This document shows positions 15,358-24,503 of a DNA stretch of 41,853 bases, in pieces. Each line of letters opens with the position of its first letter. Within the stretch, counting starts at the first letter, position 1. This stretch comes from Planctomycetota bacterium (GTDB lineage: Bacteria > Planctomycetota > UBA1135 > UBA2386). The notes under the pieces are model-generated. The model was not told the DNA's origin and did not search any database. It saw only the letters and a program-made list of their open reading frames with translations. A program made the translations under genes and the position numbers. The DNA lies in NCBI GenBank assembly GCA_016794565.1, contig JAEUHQ010000153.1:1-41853 (forward strand), read 5' to 3'.

Positions 15358-17112
15358 TCACTTCCAGAGGCGACGCAGTTCGCCGTCGAGGCGGGGACCG
15401 ACCTCGTAGCCGACCGGAGAGGTGGTGACCTGCACGACGAGCGGGGCATCCGGCGCCCGATCGAAGATGCGCAGCGAGATCAGCTTGTCACCGTCGCTGC
15501 GGGCGAGATCGAGCGTCCAGTCGGCGGAGCGGTACTCGTCGCCGCTCACGTCGATCGCCCGCTTCCCGACGAGATCGCGCAGTTCGTCGTTCGCGAGTTC
15601 CCCCACATCGTCGCGCGACCCTTCGACTCCCTTCAGGACCCAGTGGTCCTTCTCGCGCTGGAACACGCGCTGCTCGGCCGTGGCGCGCCGCGCGAGCACG
15701 ACCTGCTCGATCGGCACCGTGAGGCGAACGATCTTCGACGTGCAGTACGCGAGCCATGAACGGCGGGCCATCTCGGCCGGCTTGCTCCCGACCAGCACCA
15801 CGCTCTCGGCCTCGTCGGAGCGGCAGGCGTAGACGAGCGGCGTGCCGTCCCGCTCCACCGCGGCGCCGAGCCAGAGAGTCGTGAGGTCCTTGCTCTGTTC
15901 GGTCCGGACACCGACCGAGACTCGCGTCGGGCCGAGACCGTAGCGCGGATCCTCGGCGCTCGCGGCCTTGCCGCCCTCTTCGTCGACGAACTCGACGACC
16001 TGCAGGTTGTTGACGGCCTGGAGCAGGTCGTTGCACGCCGTCACATCCGCCGGAATCTCGACGGGCTCGACGAGGCGCCAGTCGTTCGCGATCCCGTCGC
16101 GCAAGAGGCGGGTTCGCTTGTCGCGACCGACGCCCGGGTCGACCACGATCTCGACCACGTCCTGGTAGACGTTCGCGACGGGGAACAGGATGCGCGCGCG
16201 CAGCTCGTCGAACGCGTTGACGAAGACCTGCGAGTACTGGCGATTGTCGCTGACGAACGCGAGGTCGCCGCGGCCGGGCAGGCGACCGAAGACCTGGCCA
16301 TCGCGCTCCCACAGCCGGACGGTCTCGGCACCGAGCGCTCCTTTCACTTCGATCACGATCGCGGGGTCGTCCTCCGGCCAACGCACGAGGCCGCGAGGGA
16401 AGTCGTCGACGCGCAGCGTGGTGATCGCGGTGAGGAACCGCTGCGCCGGGCCGGTATCGGCACGACCCGGGCGCGGCGCGAGCAACCTCCACCCGGTCTT
16501 GTCCCGCGCCAGCTGGATCACCTCGCGCTTGCCGTCTGGCAGCCGCCGATCGACGCGGAGTTCGCCCACCGCGCTCGGCGGATTGCGGAACACACTGCGG
16601 TCACGCATGTCGTCGATGCCGACGCGCATCGACTCGAACACGGCTTCCCCGGCCTCCCAGATCTTGCCGTGCATGCGGAGGAAACGAGTTCCGCCGAGCG
16701 GCCCCGGCTCGCCGACCTCCACGTCGTAGCGGCGACCGTCCGGATACTCGATGACGAGAGCGAGGGCCGGCGGCGCGAAACCAGCGCGTTTGCGCCCCTC
16801 TTCGTCGTCGGCGATGGGCGTGGAATGCAGCTGCGCGGACGTCCAGGCGTCGACGATCTGCTTCCAGTAGCCCGGCGACACGAGATCGACGAGCGGCTCC
16901 GTCATCGAGAAGCCCTTCTCGGTGCGCGTGATCTCGACCGGCTGATGGTCGGGGAACTGCCACCAGATGCGCTTGCACTCGCCGAGCGACCGCCCATCGA
17001 GCACGGACATCGCGGCGGTGTCGGTCGCTTTCGGCTTCTCGTCCGTGAGGAACAGGACACCGACGAGCGCGCCGACCAGCAACAGGAGGACGAACAACCC
17101 ACGCAGACCCAT
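15358..17112 (-). CDS. DUF4340 domain protein of the Gld-type transporter cluster
   Basis: A 584-residue protein with an N-terminal membrane helix (LFVLLLLVGALVGVLFL) and a large extracytoplasmic part. The DUF4340 pattern is visible: a first segment beginning KRIWWQFPDHQPVEITRTEKGFSMTEP, PLVDLVSPGYWKQIVDAW, and later repeats of the same theme (GWRLLAPRPGRADTGPAQRFLTAITTL; DWRLVEPVEIPADVTACNDLLQAVNNLQ). Such proteins are encoded beside GldG/GldF/GldA-like genes in many phyla. The ATG at 17112 shares one base with the stop of the GldG-like gene (TGATG), so coupling is expected. Function is unknown; a role in envelope transport or assembly with the ABC system is inferred. Confidence 0.88.
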   Translation of the reverse strand: MGLRGLFVLLLLVGALVGVLFLTDEKPKATDTAAMSVLDGRSLGECKRIWWQFPDHQPVEITRTEKGFSMTEPLVDLVSPGYWKQIVDAWTSAQLHSTPIADDEEGRKRAGFAPPALALVIEYPDGRRYDVEVGEPGPLGGTRFLRMHGKIWEAGEAVFESMRVGIDDMRDRSVFRNPPSAVGELRVDRRLPDGKREVIQLARDKTGWRLLAPRPGRADTGPAQRFLTAITTLRVDDFPRGLVRWPEDDPAIVIEVKGALGAETVRLWERDGQVFGRLPGRGDLAFVSDNRQYSQVFVNAFDELRARILFPVANVYQDVVEIVVDPGVGRDKRTRLLRDGIANDWRLVEPVEIPADVTACNDLLQAVNNLQVVEFVDEEGGKAASAEDPRYGLGPTRVSVGVRTEQSKDLTTLWLGAAVERDGTPLVYACRSDEAESVVLVGSKPAEMARRSWLAYCTSKIVRLTVPIEQVVLARRATAEQRVFQREKDHWVLKGVEGSRDDVGELANDELRDLVGKRAIDVSGDEYRSADWTLDLARSDGDKLISLRIFDRAPDAPLVVQVTTSPVGYEVGPRLDGELRRLWK

Positions 17113-18695
17113 CAGCTCCCCCTTCGCGAACGGATGACGAGGATCCCGAGCACGACGAACACGCCGGGAACCCAGACCTCGAGCAGCCACCACACCCGCC
17201 CCATCTGCGCGGGCTGCACATCCAGGACCCGCGACTCGTACCGGCTCCCGCGGATGTCGAGCAGCACGTTCCGCTCGACCATCCAGTTGCAGACGTTGAG
17301 CGCAAGGTCGCCGAAGAAGGGCATGCCGGCGTTGTTGCAGAACATGCCGCCGATCAGGACGACGCGACCTGGTGCAGGGGCGTCCTTGCCGCCGGGTGCG
17401 TTGTCCGAATCGACCTCGATCGCAAGGCCGACGGTGTACTGCTGCAGCCCCGCCCCGGGGGCGCGGAAATCGGGGCCCTCGGGGCCCGCCGCCGCGAGCC
17501 AGGCGCGATCGCCCGTGAGCAGGAACGGTTCGCGGCGCATGCCGATCGGCGCACCCTCGCGCTCGGCGACGGCGCGCGCGGCGGCGACTTCGAGCGGCCG
17601 GCCGCCTTCGACGAATCGCCGCGTCAACGGATGGAGCGAGCTCGCCACGAGCTGCAGTTTCTCGACGCCCTTGCCGTCGATGTAGCGGCCGCCGGCACGT
17701 CCGGCCACGGGCATCAGATGGCAGAGCAGACGCTCGCTGACCTTGTAGCCGAGCAGCTCACCGAGCCGGCCACCCGTCGGATTCCAGCCCTCGGTCGGCG
17801 ACCACACGTAGTCGACGAACAGGCGGCCGCCGCGCTTCACGTAGGCGTAGAGCGCATCCGCGTCGCGGTCGACGAACTCGGTGTACGGCTCGAGAACGAC
17901 GACGAGCGAAGCGTCCGGCGGCACCGAGCCCGCATCGTGCAGGCGCAGGTCGCGAACGTCGAAGCCGGCCTGTCGGAGCGTGTTGCGAAACTGACCGTAG
18001 TCCGTGCCCCGCGTCCCGTCGAGGTCGACGAACTGCGAGTACCCGACCACGAAGTAGACGACGGGCACGCCTTGCACGAGGAGGCTCTTCAGCGACGACG
18101 AGATCGCGAGTTCGCCGCCGTAGTCCTTCATCACCGGCGCCTGGTTGCTGCCGGGCGCGGTCCCGCCGCGGAGCCCTGGCAGGTCGACGGTCGCGAGGTC
18201 GCTGAGCATCGAGAGCTTGCGATACCGCCGCTCGCGACCTTCGGGCCGCACCGCGACGACGAGCACGGCGTCCTCGGCGCCCTTGTAGTCGAACGCCTGC
18301 GCCGCTTCGCGGGTCGCCGCGGAGTCGCCGTAGAAGTCGTAGTCGTGGACGGTGACGATCTCGCCGCCGAGTCGTTCGTAGCGACGCAGCAGGATGCGCG
18401 TGAGGTCGATCACGCGGACGCGGATGTCGAGCATCTGCTGCTGTGCGAGCGTCTGCGCCTGGCCACGCAGATCGGGAGCGAACAGGTGGAACTCGACCGC
18501 GGTCTTCTTCGCGCGCAGTTCGCGCAGCAGGTCCTCGGTCACCGGATCGACGGAGTTGACGCGCTGCGGCGTCAGGTCGACGAGGACGTTCAGTGCCGGT
18601 CGGCTGGCGACCCAGACGAGCAGCACCCACACGGCCAACATCAGCACGGCGGCAAGCAGCAGATTGCCGAGCAACACGAAGCGGCGCACCCTCAC
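17112..18695 (-). CDS. GldG-like ABC-transporter auxiliary protein
   Basis: A 527-residue protein with one N-terminal transmembrane helix, a large soluble domain and a C-terminal helix (WWLLEVWVPGVFVVLGILVI) followed by basic residues. The ABC-type uncharacterised transport/GldG pattern is seen: LTPQRVNSVDPVTEDLLRELRAKKTAVEFHLF, VIDLTRILLRRYE, ELAISSSLKSLLVQGVPVVYFVVGYSQ, LVVVLEPYTEFV and an RLFVDYVW segment. The start is GTG at 18695, which forms a GTGA overlap with the permease stop. In Bacteroidetes, GldF and GldG are needed for gliding; here the cluster is far from any gliding genes and is more likely a general envelope system. Confidence 0.88.
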   Translation of the reverse strand: MRVRRFVLLGNLLLAAVLMLAVWVLLVWVASRPALNVLVDLTPQRVNSVDPVTEDLLRELRAKKTAVEFHLFAPDLRGQAQTLAQQQMLDIRVRVIDLTRILLRRYERLGGEIVTVHDYDFYGDSAATREAAQAFDYKGAEDAVLVVAVRPEGRERRYRKLSMLSDLATVDLPGLRGGTAPGSNQAPVMKDYGGELAISSSLKSLLVQGVPVVYFVVGYSQFVDLDGTRGTDYGQFRNTLRQAGFDVRDLRLHDAGSVPPDASLVVVLEPYTEFVDRDADALYAYVKRGGRLFVDYVWSPTEGWNPTGGRLGELLGYKVSERLLCHLMPVAGRAGGRYIDGKGVEKLQLVASSLHPLTRRFVEGGRPLEVAAARAVAEREGAPIGMRREPFLLTGDRAWLAAAGPEGPDFRAPGAGLQQYTVGLAIEVDSDNAPGGKDAPAPGRVVLIGGMFCNNAGMPFFGDLALNVCNWMVERNVLLDIRGSRYESRVLDVQPAQMGRVWWLLEVWVPGVFVVLGILVIRSRRGS

Positions 18696-19459
18696 GCGTA
18701 CCTCCGCGACGACAGGCTGACCGTGGTCAGGAACAGGAAGAACACGACGCCGCCGACGTAGAACGCGACCTGGCTGGTGTCGATCAGCCCCCGCGAGAAC
18801 CAGTCGGCGAAGTTCTGCGCGACGTCGAACTTCTGGAGGATCTCGCGCAGGTAGTACCGGTTCTCGAGGTCGGACACACCCGCGGCGATCTGGCGCGGCA
18901 GGCTGAGCAGAGCGAAGTCGAACAGGATCGCGAGCAGCGCCGCCAGCAGCAGGTTGTCGGTCAGGCTGCTCGCGAAGCAGCCGAACGCCAGGAGCATGCC
19001 GCTCAGCAGGAACATGCCGAGGTAGGCGGCGATCACCGGCCCGAAGGACAGACCGACGCCGAAGAACGGCTCGAACCCGAGCACCCACAGCACGACGATG
19101 CTCGGCAGCCAGAGCAGGCTGAAGAACACCGCCGCCGCGCCCCACTTTCCGACGACGACCGCGCCGTCGCGCACCGGCGCCGTCATCAGCGTCTCGATCG
19201 AGCCGGTCCGCCGCTCCTCCGCGAAGCAGCGCATCGTGAGCACGCCGGGCACCAGAAGGACCATCAGGAACGTGCTCGGCAGTCCGTAGGAGGACGTCGA
19301 GAACAGATCGAGGTCCAGCCGCCGCACGGCGAACCGCTCGGCCTCCTGCGCCATCTCGTACCCGCGCCAGAGATAGAAGACGACCGCGATCACCCAGCCG
19401 ACCGGGCTCACCAGGTACGACAGCAGCTCCTTCTTGAACGTGACCCACGCGCCGTTCAC
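18692..19459 (-). CDS. GldF-like ABC-2 transporter permease
   Basis: A 255-residue membrane protein with about six transmembrane helices, including WVIAVVFYLW, FLMVLLVPGVLTM, FFSLLWLPSIVVLWVLGF and FGPVIAAYLGMFLLSGMLLAFG. The ABC-2 permease pattern LTMRCFAEERRTGSIETLMTAPVRD between the second and third helices is typical of the gliding-motility/NosY group. The start is GTG at 19459, overlapping the ATPase stop by 4 nt. With the ATPase upstream and the GldG-like protein downstream it should form one transporter. The substrate is unknown. Confidence 0.9.
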   Translation of the reverse strand: MNGAWVTFKKELLSYLVSPVGWVIAVVFYLWRGYEMAQEAERFAVRRLDLDLFSTSSYGLPSTFLMVLLVPGVLTMRCFAEERRTGSIETLMTAPVRDGAVVVGKWGAAAVFFSLLWLPSIVVLWVLGFEPFFGVGLSFGPVIAAYLGMFLLSGMLLAFGCFASSLTDNLLLAALLAILFDFALLSLPRQIAAGVSDLENRYYLREILQKFDVAQNFADWFSRGLIDTSQVAFYVGGVVFFLFLTTVSLSSRRYA

Positions 19460-20421
19460 GCGACACCTCCGAGCGTGTCCGCGGCGCCTTCGTCGCCCCC
19501 CTCGGTCACACGGTGGAAGAACTCCTCGAGGGTCGGCATGTCGATGCGCAGTTCGGTCGGAACGAGTCCGGCGGCGAGGAGGCGCGCCCCCACGTCAGCG
19601 CTCGGGTCCACGCCCGGCGCGACTTCGGCGACGAGCGCGGAGCACACGTCGTCGACCCGGGTGGCGCGGGCACCGCGCAGGCCCGGCACGCCGGTCGCCA
19701 GGTCGAGCATCTGCGACGGCGAGGCCTTCGCGACGGCGCGCAGCGTGCGCGCAGCACTCTTCGCCACGAGCTCGGCCGGCGCCCCGTCCGCGCGCAGGGT
19801 ACCGCGGTGAATGACGAGGATGCGCGAGCTGACGTCCTGCACCTCGGAGAGGATGTGGCTCGAGAACAGGATCGTGTGCTCCGTGGCGAGATCACGAACG
19901 ACCTGCTTGATGCGGCGGCGCTGGTTCGGGTCCAGGCCCGACGTCGGCTCGTCCAGGATCAGGATCGGCGGGTTCGCGACGAGCGCGTCGGCGAGTCCGA
20001 CACGCTGCCGGTAGCCGCGCGACACGTTGCCGCAGGGCTTGCGCGCGACATCGACGACTTCCGCCTTCTCCATCGCACGCTGCACAGCAGCACGGCGATC
20101 CTTGCGCGGCACGCCCTTCAGCGCGGCGCGGTAGTGCAGATACTCCACGACGCGCAGGTCGGGGTAGATCGGCACGTTCTCGGGCAGGTAGCCGATGGCG
20201 CGCCGCGCCCGGAGCGAGTCGGTCGCGACATCACATCCGGCGATCGACGCCGAGCCCGAAGTCGCGGGGTGGTAGCACGTGAGCACGCGGATCGTCGTCG
20301 TCTTCCCGGCGCCGTTGGGGCCGAGGAATCCGACGACTTCGCCGCGGCTCACCTCGAAGGACACACGGTCCACGGCGAGAGTCGCGCCGAACCGCTTCGA
20401 CAGGTCGGAAACTCGGATCAT
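19456..20421 (-). CDS. GldA-like ABC transporter ATP-binding protein
   Basis: A 321-residue ATPase. The Walker A motif is GPNGAGKT (34-41), Walker B is LILDEPTSGLDP, and the switch His lies in ILFSSHIL. The signature motif reads VSRGYRQRVGLADAL rather than canonical LSGGQ; this VSRGY/F form is common in the ABC-2 export group. A C-terminal domain of about 100 residues carries the usual regulatory extension of these exporters. It is the first gene of the minus-strand set ATPase, permease, GldG-like and DUF4340. The 169 nt upstream separate it from the dnaK stop; no convincing promoter was found there. Confidence 0.93.
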   Translation of the reverse strand: MIRVSDLSKRFGATLAVDRVSFEVSRGEVVGFLGPNGAGKTTTIRVLTCYHPATSGSASIAGCDVATDSLRARRAIGYLPENVPIYPDLRVVEYLHYRAALKGVPRKDRRAAVQRAMEKAEVVDVARKPCGNVSRGYRQRVGLADALVANPPILILDEPTSGLDPNQRRRIKQVVRDLATEHTILFSSHILSEVQDVSSRILVIHRGTLRADGAPAELVAKSAARTLRAVAKASPSQMLDLATGVPGLRGARATRVDDVCSALVAEVAPGVDPSADVGARLLAAGLVPTELRIDMPTLEEFFHRVTEGGDEGAADTLGGVA

Positions 20422-20590
20422 CGACTGGTGCGTTAGCCCGCACGCGCGGCCCGAGTAACACCCGCCGAGAACCGCACCTGCGCCGCGACAGGGTAGTGCG
20501 GGCGCGACGAAAGGCCAGCGCGCTCACACGAACTGCCGGCGGTGTGGGTGTCTGCGCGGAGCTACGTCGCCCCGCGCGAACGGCGCTCGC

Positions 20591-22492
20591 TCACTTCACT
20601 TCGAAGTCGGCGTCCTTGATGTCCTCGTCGCCACCGGCACGTTTGCCGGCCGACGCGCCCGCTGCGGCGCCCGGGCCCGGACCGGCCGCGCCGCCGGCCA
20701 TGCCCGCACCGACGCCCGACAGCGTTTTCTCGAAGGCTTCGATCGCCTGCTTGATCTTCGCGGCGTCGTCGCCCTCCGCGGCCTTCTTCAGCGCGGCGAT
20801 CGCCGACTCGACCTTGCCCTTCGTGGCGGCATCGACCTTGTCGCCGAGGTCCTTGAGCTGCTTCTCGCCCTGGTAGGCGGTGGAATCCGCCTGATTCTTC
20901 AGGTCGACGACCTCCCGGCGCTTCTTGTCCTCGGCGGCGTGTGCCTGCGCATCGCGCGCCATGTTCTCGACCTCGTCCTTGCTGAGGCCGGACCCCACCT
21001 CGATCTTGACCTTCTGTTCCTTGCCGGTGCCCTTGTCCTTCGCGGTGACCGACAGGATGCCGTTCGCGTCGATGTCGAACGTGACCTCGACCTGCGGCGT
21101 GCCGCGCGGCGCCGGCGGGATGCCGTCGAGCTTGAAGCGGCCGAGTGTGCGGTTGTTCGCGGCGAACTCGCGTTCGCCCTGCAGCACGTGGATGTCGACA
21201 CCCGGCTGATTGTCCGCAGCGGTCGAGAACACCTGCGACTTGCTCGTCGGGATCGTCGTGTTGCGATCGATGAGCTTGGTCATGACGCCGCCGAGCGTCT
21301 CGATGCCGAGCGAGAGCGGCGTGACGTCGAGCAGCAGCACGTCGCTGACCTCGCCGCCGAGAACGCCGCCCTGGATCGCCGCGCCGAGGCTGACGACCTC
21401 GTCGGGGTTGACCGAGCGGTTCGGCTCCTTCCCGAAGATCTCCTTCACCATGGCCTGCACGCGCGGGATGCGCGTGCTGCCGCCGACGAGGATGCATTCG
21501 TCGATGTCCGACGGCTTCATCTTCGCGTCCTCGAGGCAGCGCAGCACCGGGCCGCGGCAGCGCTCGAACAAGTGCTCGCACATCTTCTCGAACTGCGCGC
21601 GCGTGAGGTTCTCGGTGAGGTGCTTCGGACCCGTCGCGTCCATCGTGATGAACGGCAGGTTGATCGCCGTCTGCGCCGCCGAGCTGAGCTCGACCTTGGC
21701 CTTCTCCGCGGCCTCCTTGAGGCGCTGCAGCGCCATCTGGTCCTTGCGCAGATCGATCGCCGTCTGCTTCCGGAACGAGTCGCACAACCACTGGATGATG
21801 CACTCGTCGAAGTCGTCGCCGCCGAGGTGTGTGTCGCCGTTCGTCGCCTTCACCTCGAAGACGCCCTCGCCGACGTCGAGCACCGAGATGTCGAACGTGC
21901 CGCCGCCCAGGTCGTAGACGGCGATCTTCATGTTCTTGCCCTTCGCCTTCTTGTCGAGGCCGAAGGCGAGCGCCGCAGCGGTCGGTTCGTTGATGATGCG
22001 CTCGACCTTGAGTCCGGCGATCTGGCCGGCGTCCTTCGTCGCCTGGCGCTGGCTGTCGTTGAAGTACGCGGGAACCGTGATCACCGCACGATCCACCGTC
22101 TCGCCGAGATAGGCCTCGGCGGCCTCCTTCAACGCGCGCAGGATCTGCGCCGAGATCTCGGGCGGCGTGTACTGCTTCCCGCCGACGTCGACCTTCACGA
22201 GTTCGTCGGGGCCACCGACGACCTTGTAGGGCACCATCTTCTCTTCGTCGCCGACCTCGTTGTGACGGCGCCCCATGAACCGCTTGATGGAGTAGATGGT
22301 GTTCGTCGGGTTCGTCACCGCCTGCCGCTTCGCCGGGGCACCGACGAGGCGTTCGCCGCTCGGCGTGAACGCGACGACCGAAGGCGTGGTGCGCGACCCT
22401 TCCATGTTGGCGATGACCTTGGGCTCGCCGCCCTCCATCACCGACACGACCGAGTTGGTGGTTCCGAGGTCGATTCCGACGATCTTCGACAT
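20591..22492 (-). CDS. dnaK: Molecular chaperone DnaK (Hsp70)
   Basis: A 633-residue Hsp70 that binds unfolded segments in an ATP-driven cycle. The N-terminal [15 protein letters not shown] phosphate loop, [17 protein letters not shown] and [13 protein letters not shown] nucleotide-binding motifs, and the substrate-binding domain ([39 protein letters not shown]) are all intact. The C-terminus is Gly/Ala-rich and ends [10 protein letters not shown], the usual acidic tail. The ATG at 22492 follows AGGAG by 7 nt; the open frame continues upstream without family support. No grpE, dnaJ or hrcA gene is next to it. The leader contains two hairpins (22503-22535 and 22555-22588). The MATE gene upstream runs the same way. 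Confidence 0.98.
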   Translation of the reverse strand: MSKIVGIDLGTTNSVVSVMEGGEPKVIANMEGSRTTPSVVAFTPSGERLVGAPAKRQAVTNPTNTIYSIKRFMGRRHNEVGDEEKMVPYKVVGGPDELVKVDVGGKQYTPPEISAQILRALKEAAEAYLGETVDRAVITVPAYFNDSQRQATKDAGQIAGLKVERIINEPTAAALAFGLDKKAKGKNMKIAVYDLGGGTFDISVLDVGEGVFEVKATNGDTHLGGDDFDECIIQWLCDSFRKQTAIDLRKDQMALQRLKEAAEKAKVELSSAAQTAINLPFITMDATGPKHLTENLTRAQFEKMCEHLFERCRGPVLRCLEDAKMKPSDIDECILVGGSTRIPRVQAMVKEIFGKEPNRSVNPDEVVSLGAAIQGGVLGGEVSDVLLLDVTPLSLGIETLGGVMTKLIDRNTTIPTSKSQVFSTAADNQPGVDIHVLQGEREFAANNRTLGRFKLDGIPPAPRGTPQVEVTFDIDANGILSVTAKDKGTGKEQKVKIEVGSGLSKDEVENMARDAQAHAAEDKKRREVVDLKNQADSTAYQGEKQLKDLGDKVDAATKGKVESAIAALKKAAEGDDAAKIKQAIEAFEKTLSGVGAGMAGGAAGPGPGAAAGASAGKRAGGDEDIKDADFEVK

Positions 22493-22502
22493 GGTCACTC
22501 CT

Positions 22503-22535
22503 GTTGCCGGGCGGCTGGTCACCCGGCGAGGCAAC
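22503..22535 (-). promoter_or_regulatory. Stem-loop directly upstream of the dnaK ribosome-binding site
   Basis: Reading toward dnaK, GTTG and CCGGG pair with CCCGG and CAAC, leaving a five-base bulge on the 5' side and a 10-base loop. The stem ends one base before the AGGAG of dnaK. It could protect the mRNA 5' end or tune ribosome access with temperature; neither can be decided from sequence. Chance pairing is common at this G+C content. Confidence 0.35.
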
Positions 22536-22554
22536 GTTCTCCAGCAAGACAGAA

Positions 22555-22588
22555 GGCACGGCCGAGGCGACGTTCGCCAGGCCGTGCC
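22555..22588 (-). terminator. Terminator-like or attenuator hairpin in the dnaK leader
   Basis: A perfect 9-bp stem (GGCACGGCC pairs with GGCCGTGCC) encloses a second 5-bp stem (GGCGA pairs with TCGCC) with a 3-base loop. On the minus strand it is followed by TTCTGTCTT, a moderately T-rich tract. It lies 126 nt after the MATE stop and 62 nt before the dnaK ATG, so it may end MATE transcripts or act as a leader attenuator for dnaK. It does not match CIRCE (9-N9-9 with TTAGCACTC arms). Confidence 0.5.
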
Positions 22589-22714
22589 GGGCCGCCCGCA
22601 GGCAAGAGGCGTGCCCGCGGCAGGTTCGGTCCTAGCCTCTGCCGAGCAACGGCTTGCGGCGACCACCGCGATGGTCCGGCGCCATTCTGGCAGGCGGCCG
22701 GCGCCGCGGCGCTG

Positions 22715-24115
22715 TCAATCCGGCAGCCCCGCCGGAACCTCGGCGGGCAACGCACGAGGCCAGCGACCGAGCGCCACGAACCCAAGGTGGAGCGATCCGG
22801 TGACCGCCATGCCGAGCACCAGTGCTCCGTACAGGGCCTCGAGCCCGCGGTCGGCGGCGGCGCCGAGCAGTCCGAACGCGACGGCGAAGCCGACGAGGTC
22901 GACGACGAGGGGCGCCACCATGCGACCCGCGCCGTGCACTGCGCCGATCGCACCGAGAGTCGTCGCCGACAGGACCTGCGCGAAGATCGCAGTGCGGAAA
23001 TAGAGCGCGACCAGCGCGACCATCGCGGCCGGAGCAACCGGAACGAAGAGCGCCGTCACTTCCGCGGGGAACGCACGCAGCAGCAGCGCGACGAGGAGTC
23101 CGAACACCCCCGCTTGCACCGCCGCCCACCACCCCGCCGCACGGGCGGTCCGTTCGTCACCGACGACGACCGCGCGACCGGCGACGACCGTGGCGGCGTT
23201 CGCGAAGCCGAGCGACGCGAAGAGAATGACCGTGTCGAGCCGCGTCGCGACGCCGAGCGCGGCGGTCGCGGAGTCGCCGTGTTCGTGTTGCACGACCACG
23301 GTGAGCGCGAGCACGAGCGCGGCGCGGAGGCCGATCTGCACGATCTGCGGCCATGCGTCGTGCAGGAGCGGCACGACGACGGCGACCCCGGGGCGAGGTT
23401 CCGCGTCGCGGAGGGACAGCACGTGCCCGCGATCGCCGAGCCACCACCACGCGACCACGGCCGCGACTGCGCGGGCCGCGACCGACGCGTACGCAGCACC
23501 GGCGACACCGACGGCCGGAATCCCGAGCGGCCCGAAGCCGAACAGCAGCACGAGGTCGAGCCCCAGATTCAGGAGGTTCGCGCCGACGAGCAGGACGAGC
23601 GGCATCGCGACTTCGCCGGCGGCCCGCATCGCCGCCGTCGTCTGCATCAGCACGAACATCGGCAGACAGCCGAGATTGCTCACGACGAGGTAGTGTCGCG
23701 CATCGGCCGCGACTGCACCCGACAGCCCCGTCGAGTCGACCATCCAGGGGGCCGCGACGGCCGACGACACCGAAACGACGACGCCGAGCCACACGGCGAA
23801 CCACTCGGCGCGCCGATGCACACCACGAGCGAGCGCAAGTTCGTTCCGGCCGAGCAGGCGAGCGAGCCGGGCGAGGAGCGCAGTCGCGACGCAGTTGCCC
23901 AGGATCATCGGCAGGAAGTTCCAGGTCGACGCGACGTGCGCCGCCTGCACCGCGCCTTCGCCGAGCCGGCCCACGAGCAGCAGGTCGACGAGGTTCACCA
24001 GGGCGTGCGAGGCGAGACCGAGCGCCAAGGGCGCGCCCATGCGGAAGACGGCGAATGCGGGCGATGTCCGCGGCTCCGGTGCCGGAACCGCACCGGGCCC
24101 CGGCGAGTCGTTCAC
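22715..24115 (-). CDS. MATE-family efflux transporter
   Basis: A 466-residue polytopic membrane protein with about twelve hydrophobic segments arranged in two similar halves. The N-terminal segment contains GAPLALGLASHALVNLVDLLLVGRLG, matching the conserved first MATE helix and loop (P-x-x-x-x-x-x-x-x-x-VD-x-x-x-x-GRLG), and the second half begins with AWPQIVQIGLRAALVLALT. It probably exports drugs or metabolites with sodium or proton coupling. The start is GTG at 24115, 19 nt downstream of the response regulator stop on the same strand. The true substrate and any link with the neighbouring signalling genes are unknown. Confidence 0.88.
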   Translation of the reverse strand: MNDSPGPGAVPAPEPRTSPAFAVFRMGAPLALGLASHALVNLVDLLLVGRLGEGAVQAAHVASTWNFLPMILGNCVATALLARLARLLGRNELALARGVHRRAEWFAVWLGVVVSVSSAVAAPWMVDSTGLSGAVAADARHYLVVSNLGCLPMFVLMQTTAAMRAAGEVAMPLVLLVGANLLNLGLDLVLLFGFGPLGIPAVGVAGAAYASVAARAVAAVVAWWWLGDRGHVLSLRDAEPRPGVAVVVPLLHDAWPQIVQIGLRAALVLALTVVVQHEHGDSATAALGVATRLDTVILFASLGFANAATVVAGRAVVVGDERTARAAGWWAAVQAGVFGLLVALLLRAFPAEVTALFVPVAPAAMVALVALYFRTAIFAQVLSATTLGAIGAVHGAGRMVAPLVVDLVGFAVAFGLLGAAADRGLEALYGALVLGMAVTGSLHLGFVALGRWPRALPAEVPAGLPD

Positions 24116-24134
24116 CGCCGCAGCGTAGCGACGG

Positions 24135-24503
24135 TCAGGCGAGGAATTCGCGCGCCTTGTCGAGGATCTTCGTCGGGCTGAACGGCTTCGTCATGTAGTC
24201 GTTCGCGCCGGCGACCCGCCCGACTTCGCGGTCGCTCTCCTGTCCCTTCGCGGTGAGCAGGATGATCTTCACGCCGGCGAGTTCGGGATCGGCACGCACG
24301 TGCTCCGTGACCTGGAAGCCGTTGAGCTTCGGCATCATGACGTCGAGGAACACGAGGTCCGGCTTGTGCTCGCGAATGGCCGCGAGGGCCTCTTCGCCGT
24401 TGCGCGCTTCGAGGACCTTGTAGTTGTCCTTCCGCAGCACGAAGGTCAACGAGCGGCAGATGAACGGTTCGTCGTCCACCACGAGGATGGTGCGCTGGCT
24501 CAT
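24135..24503 (-). CDS. Single-domain response regulator (CheY-like)
   Basis: A 122-residue receiver domain with no output domain. The acidic pocket (VVDDEP), the phosphoacceptor Asp54 in VFLDVMMP, the conserved Thr in ILLTAKG and Lys in MTKPFSP are present. The ATG at 24503 overlaps the stop of the phosphatase gene by 4 nt (ATGA), so both proteins are made together. It probably passes a phosphate signal to the phosphatase or to another partner. No histidine kinase is adjacent; the nearest in the window (27903) already has its own sigma-54 regulator. Confidence 0.95.
   Translation of the reverse strand: MSQRTILVVDDEPFICRSLTFVLRKDNYKVLEARNGEEALAAIREHKPDLVFLDVMMPKLNGFQVTEHVRADPELAGVKIILLTAKGQESDREVGRVAGANDYMTKPFSPTKILDKAREFLA

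Noticed and set aside
15358..20421. Gliding motility locus
   Set aside because: Only GldA/F/G-like and DUF4340 genes are present; this cluster is widespread outside gliders and no other gld or spr genes occur here.
22493..22714. CIRCE heat-shock operator upstream of dnaK
   Set aside because: No TTAGCACTC-N9-GAGTGCTAA element or close match; the inverted repeat there differs in sequence and spacing.
20939..24181. 1080-codon open frame on the plus strand opposite dnaK and the MATE gene
   Set aside because: Arg/Asp/His-rich text with no domain; the opposite strand carries clear DnaK and MATE proteins.
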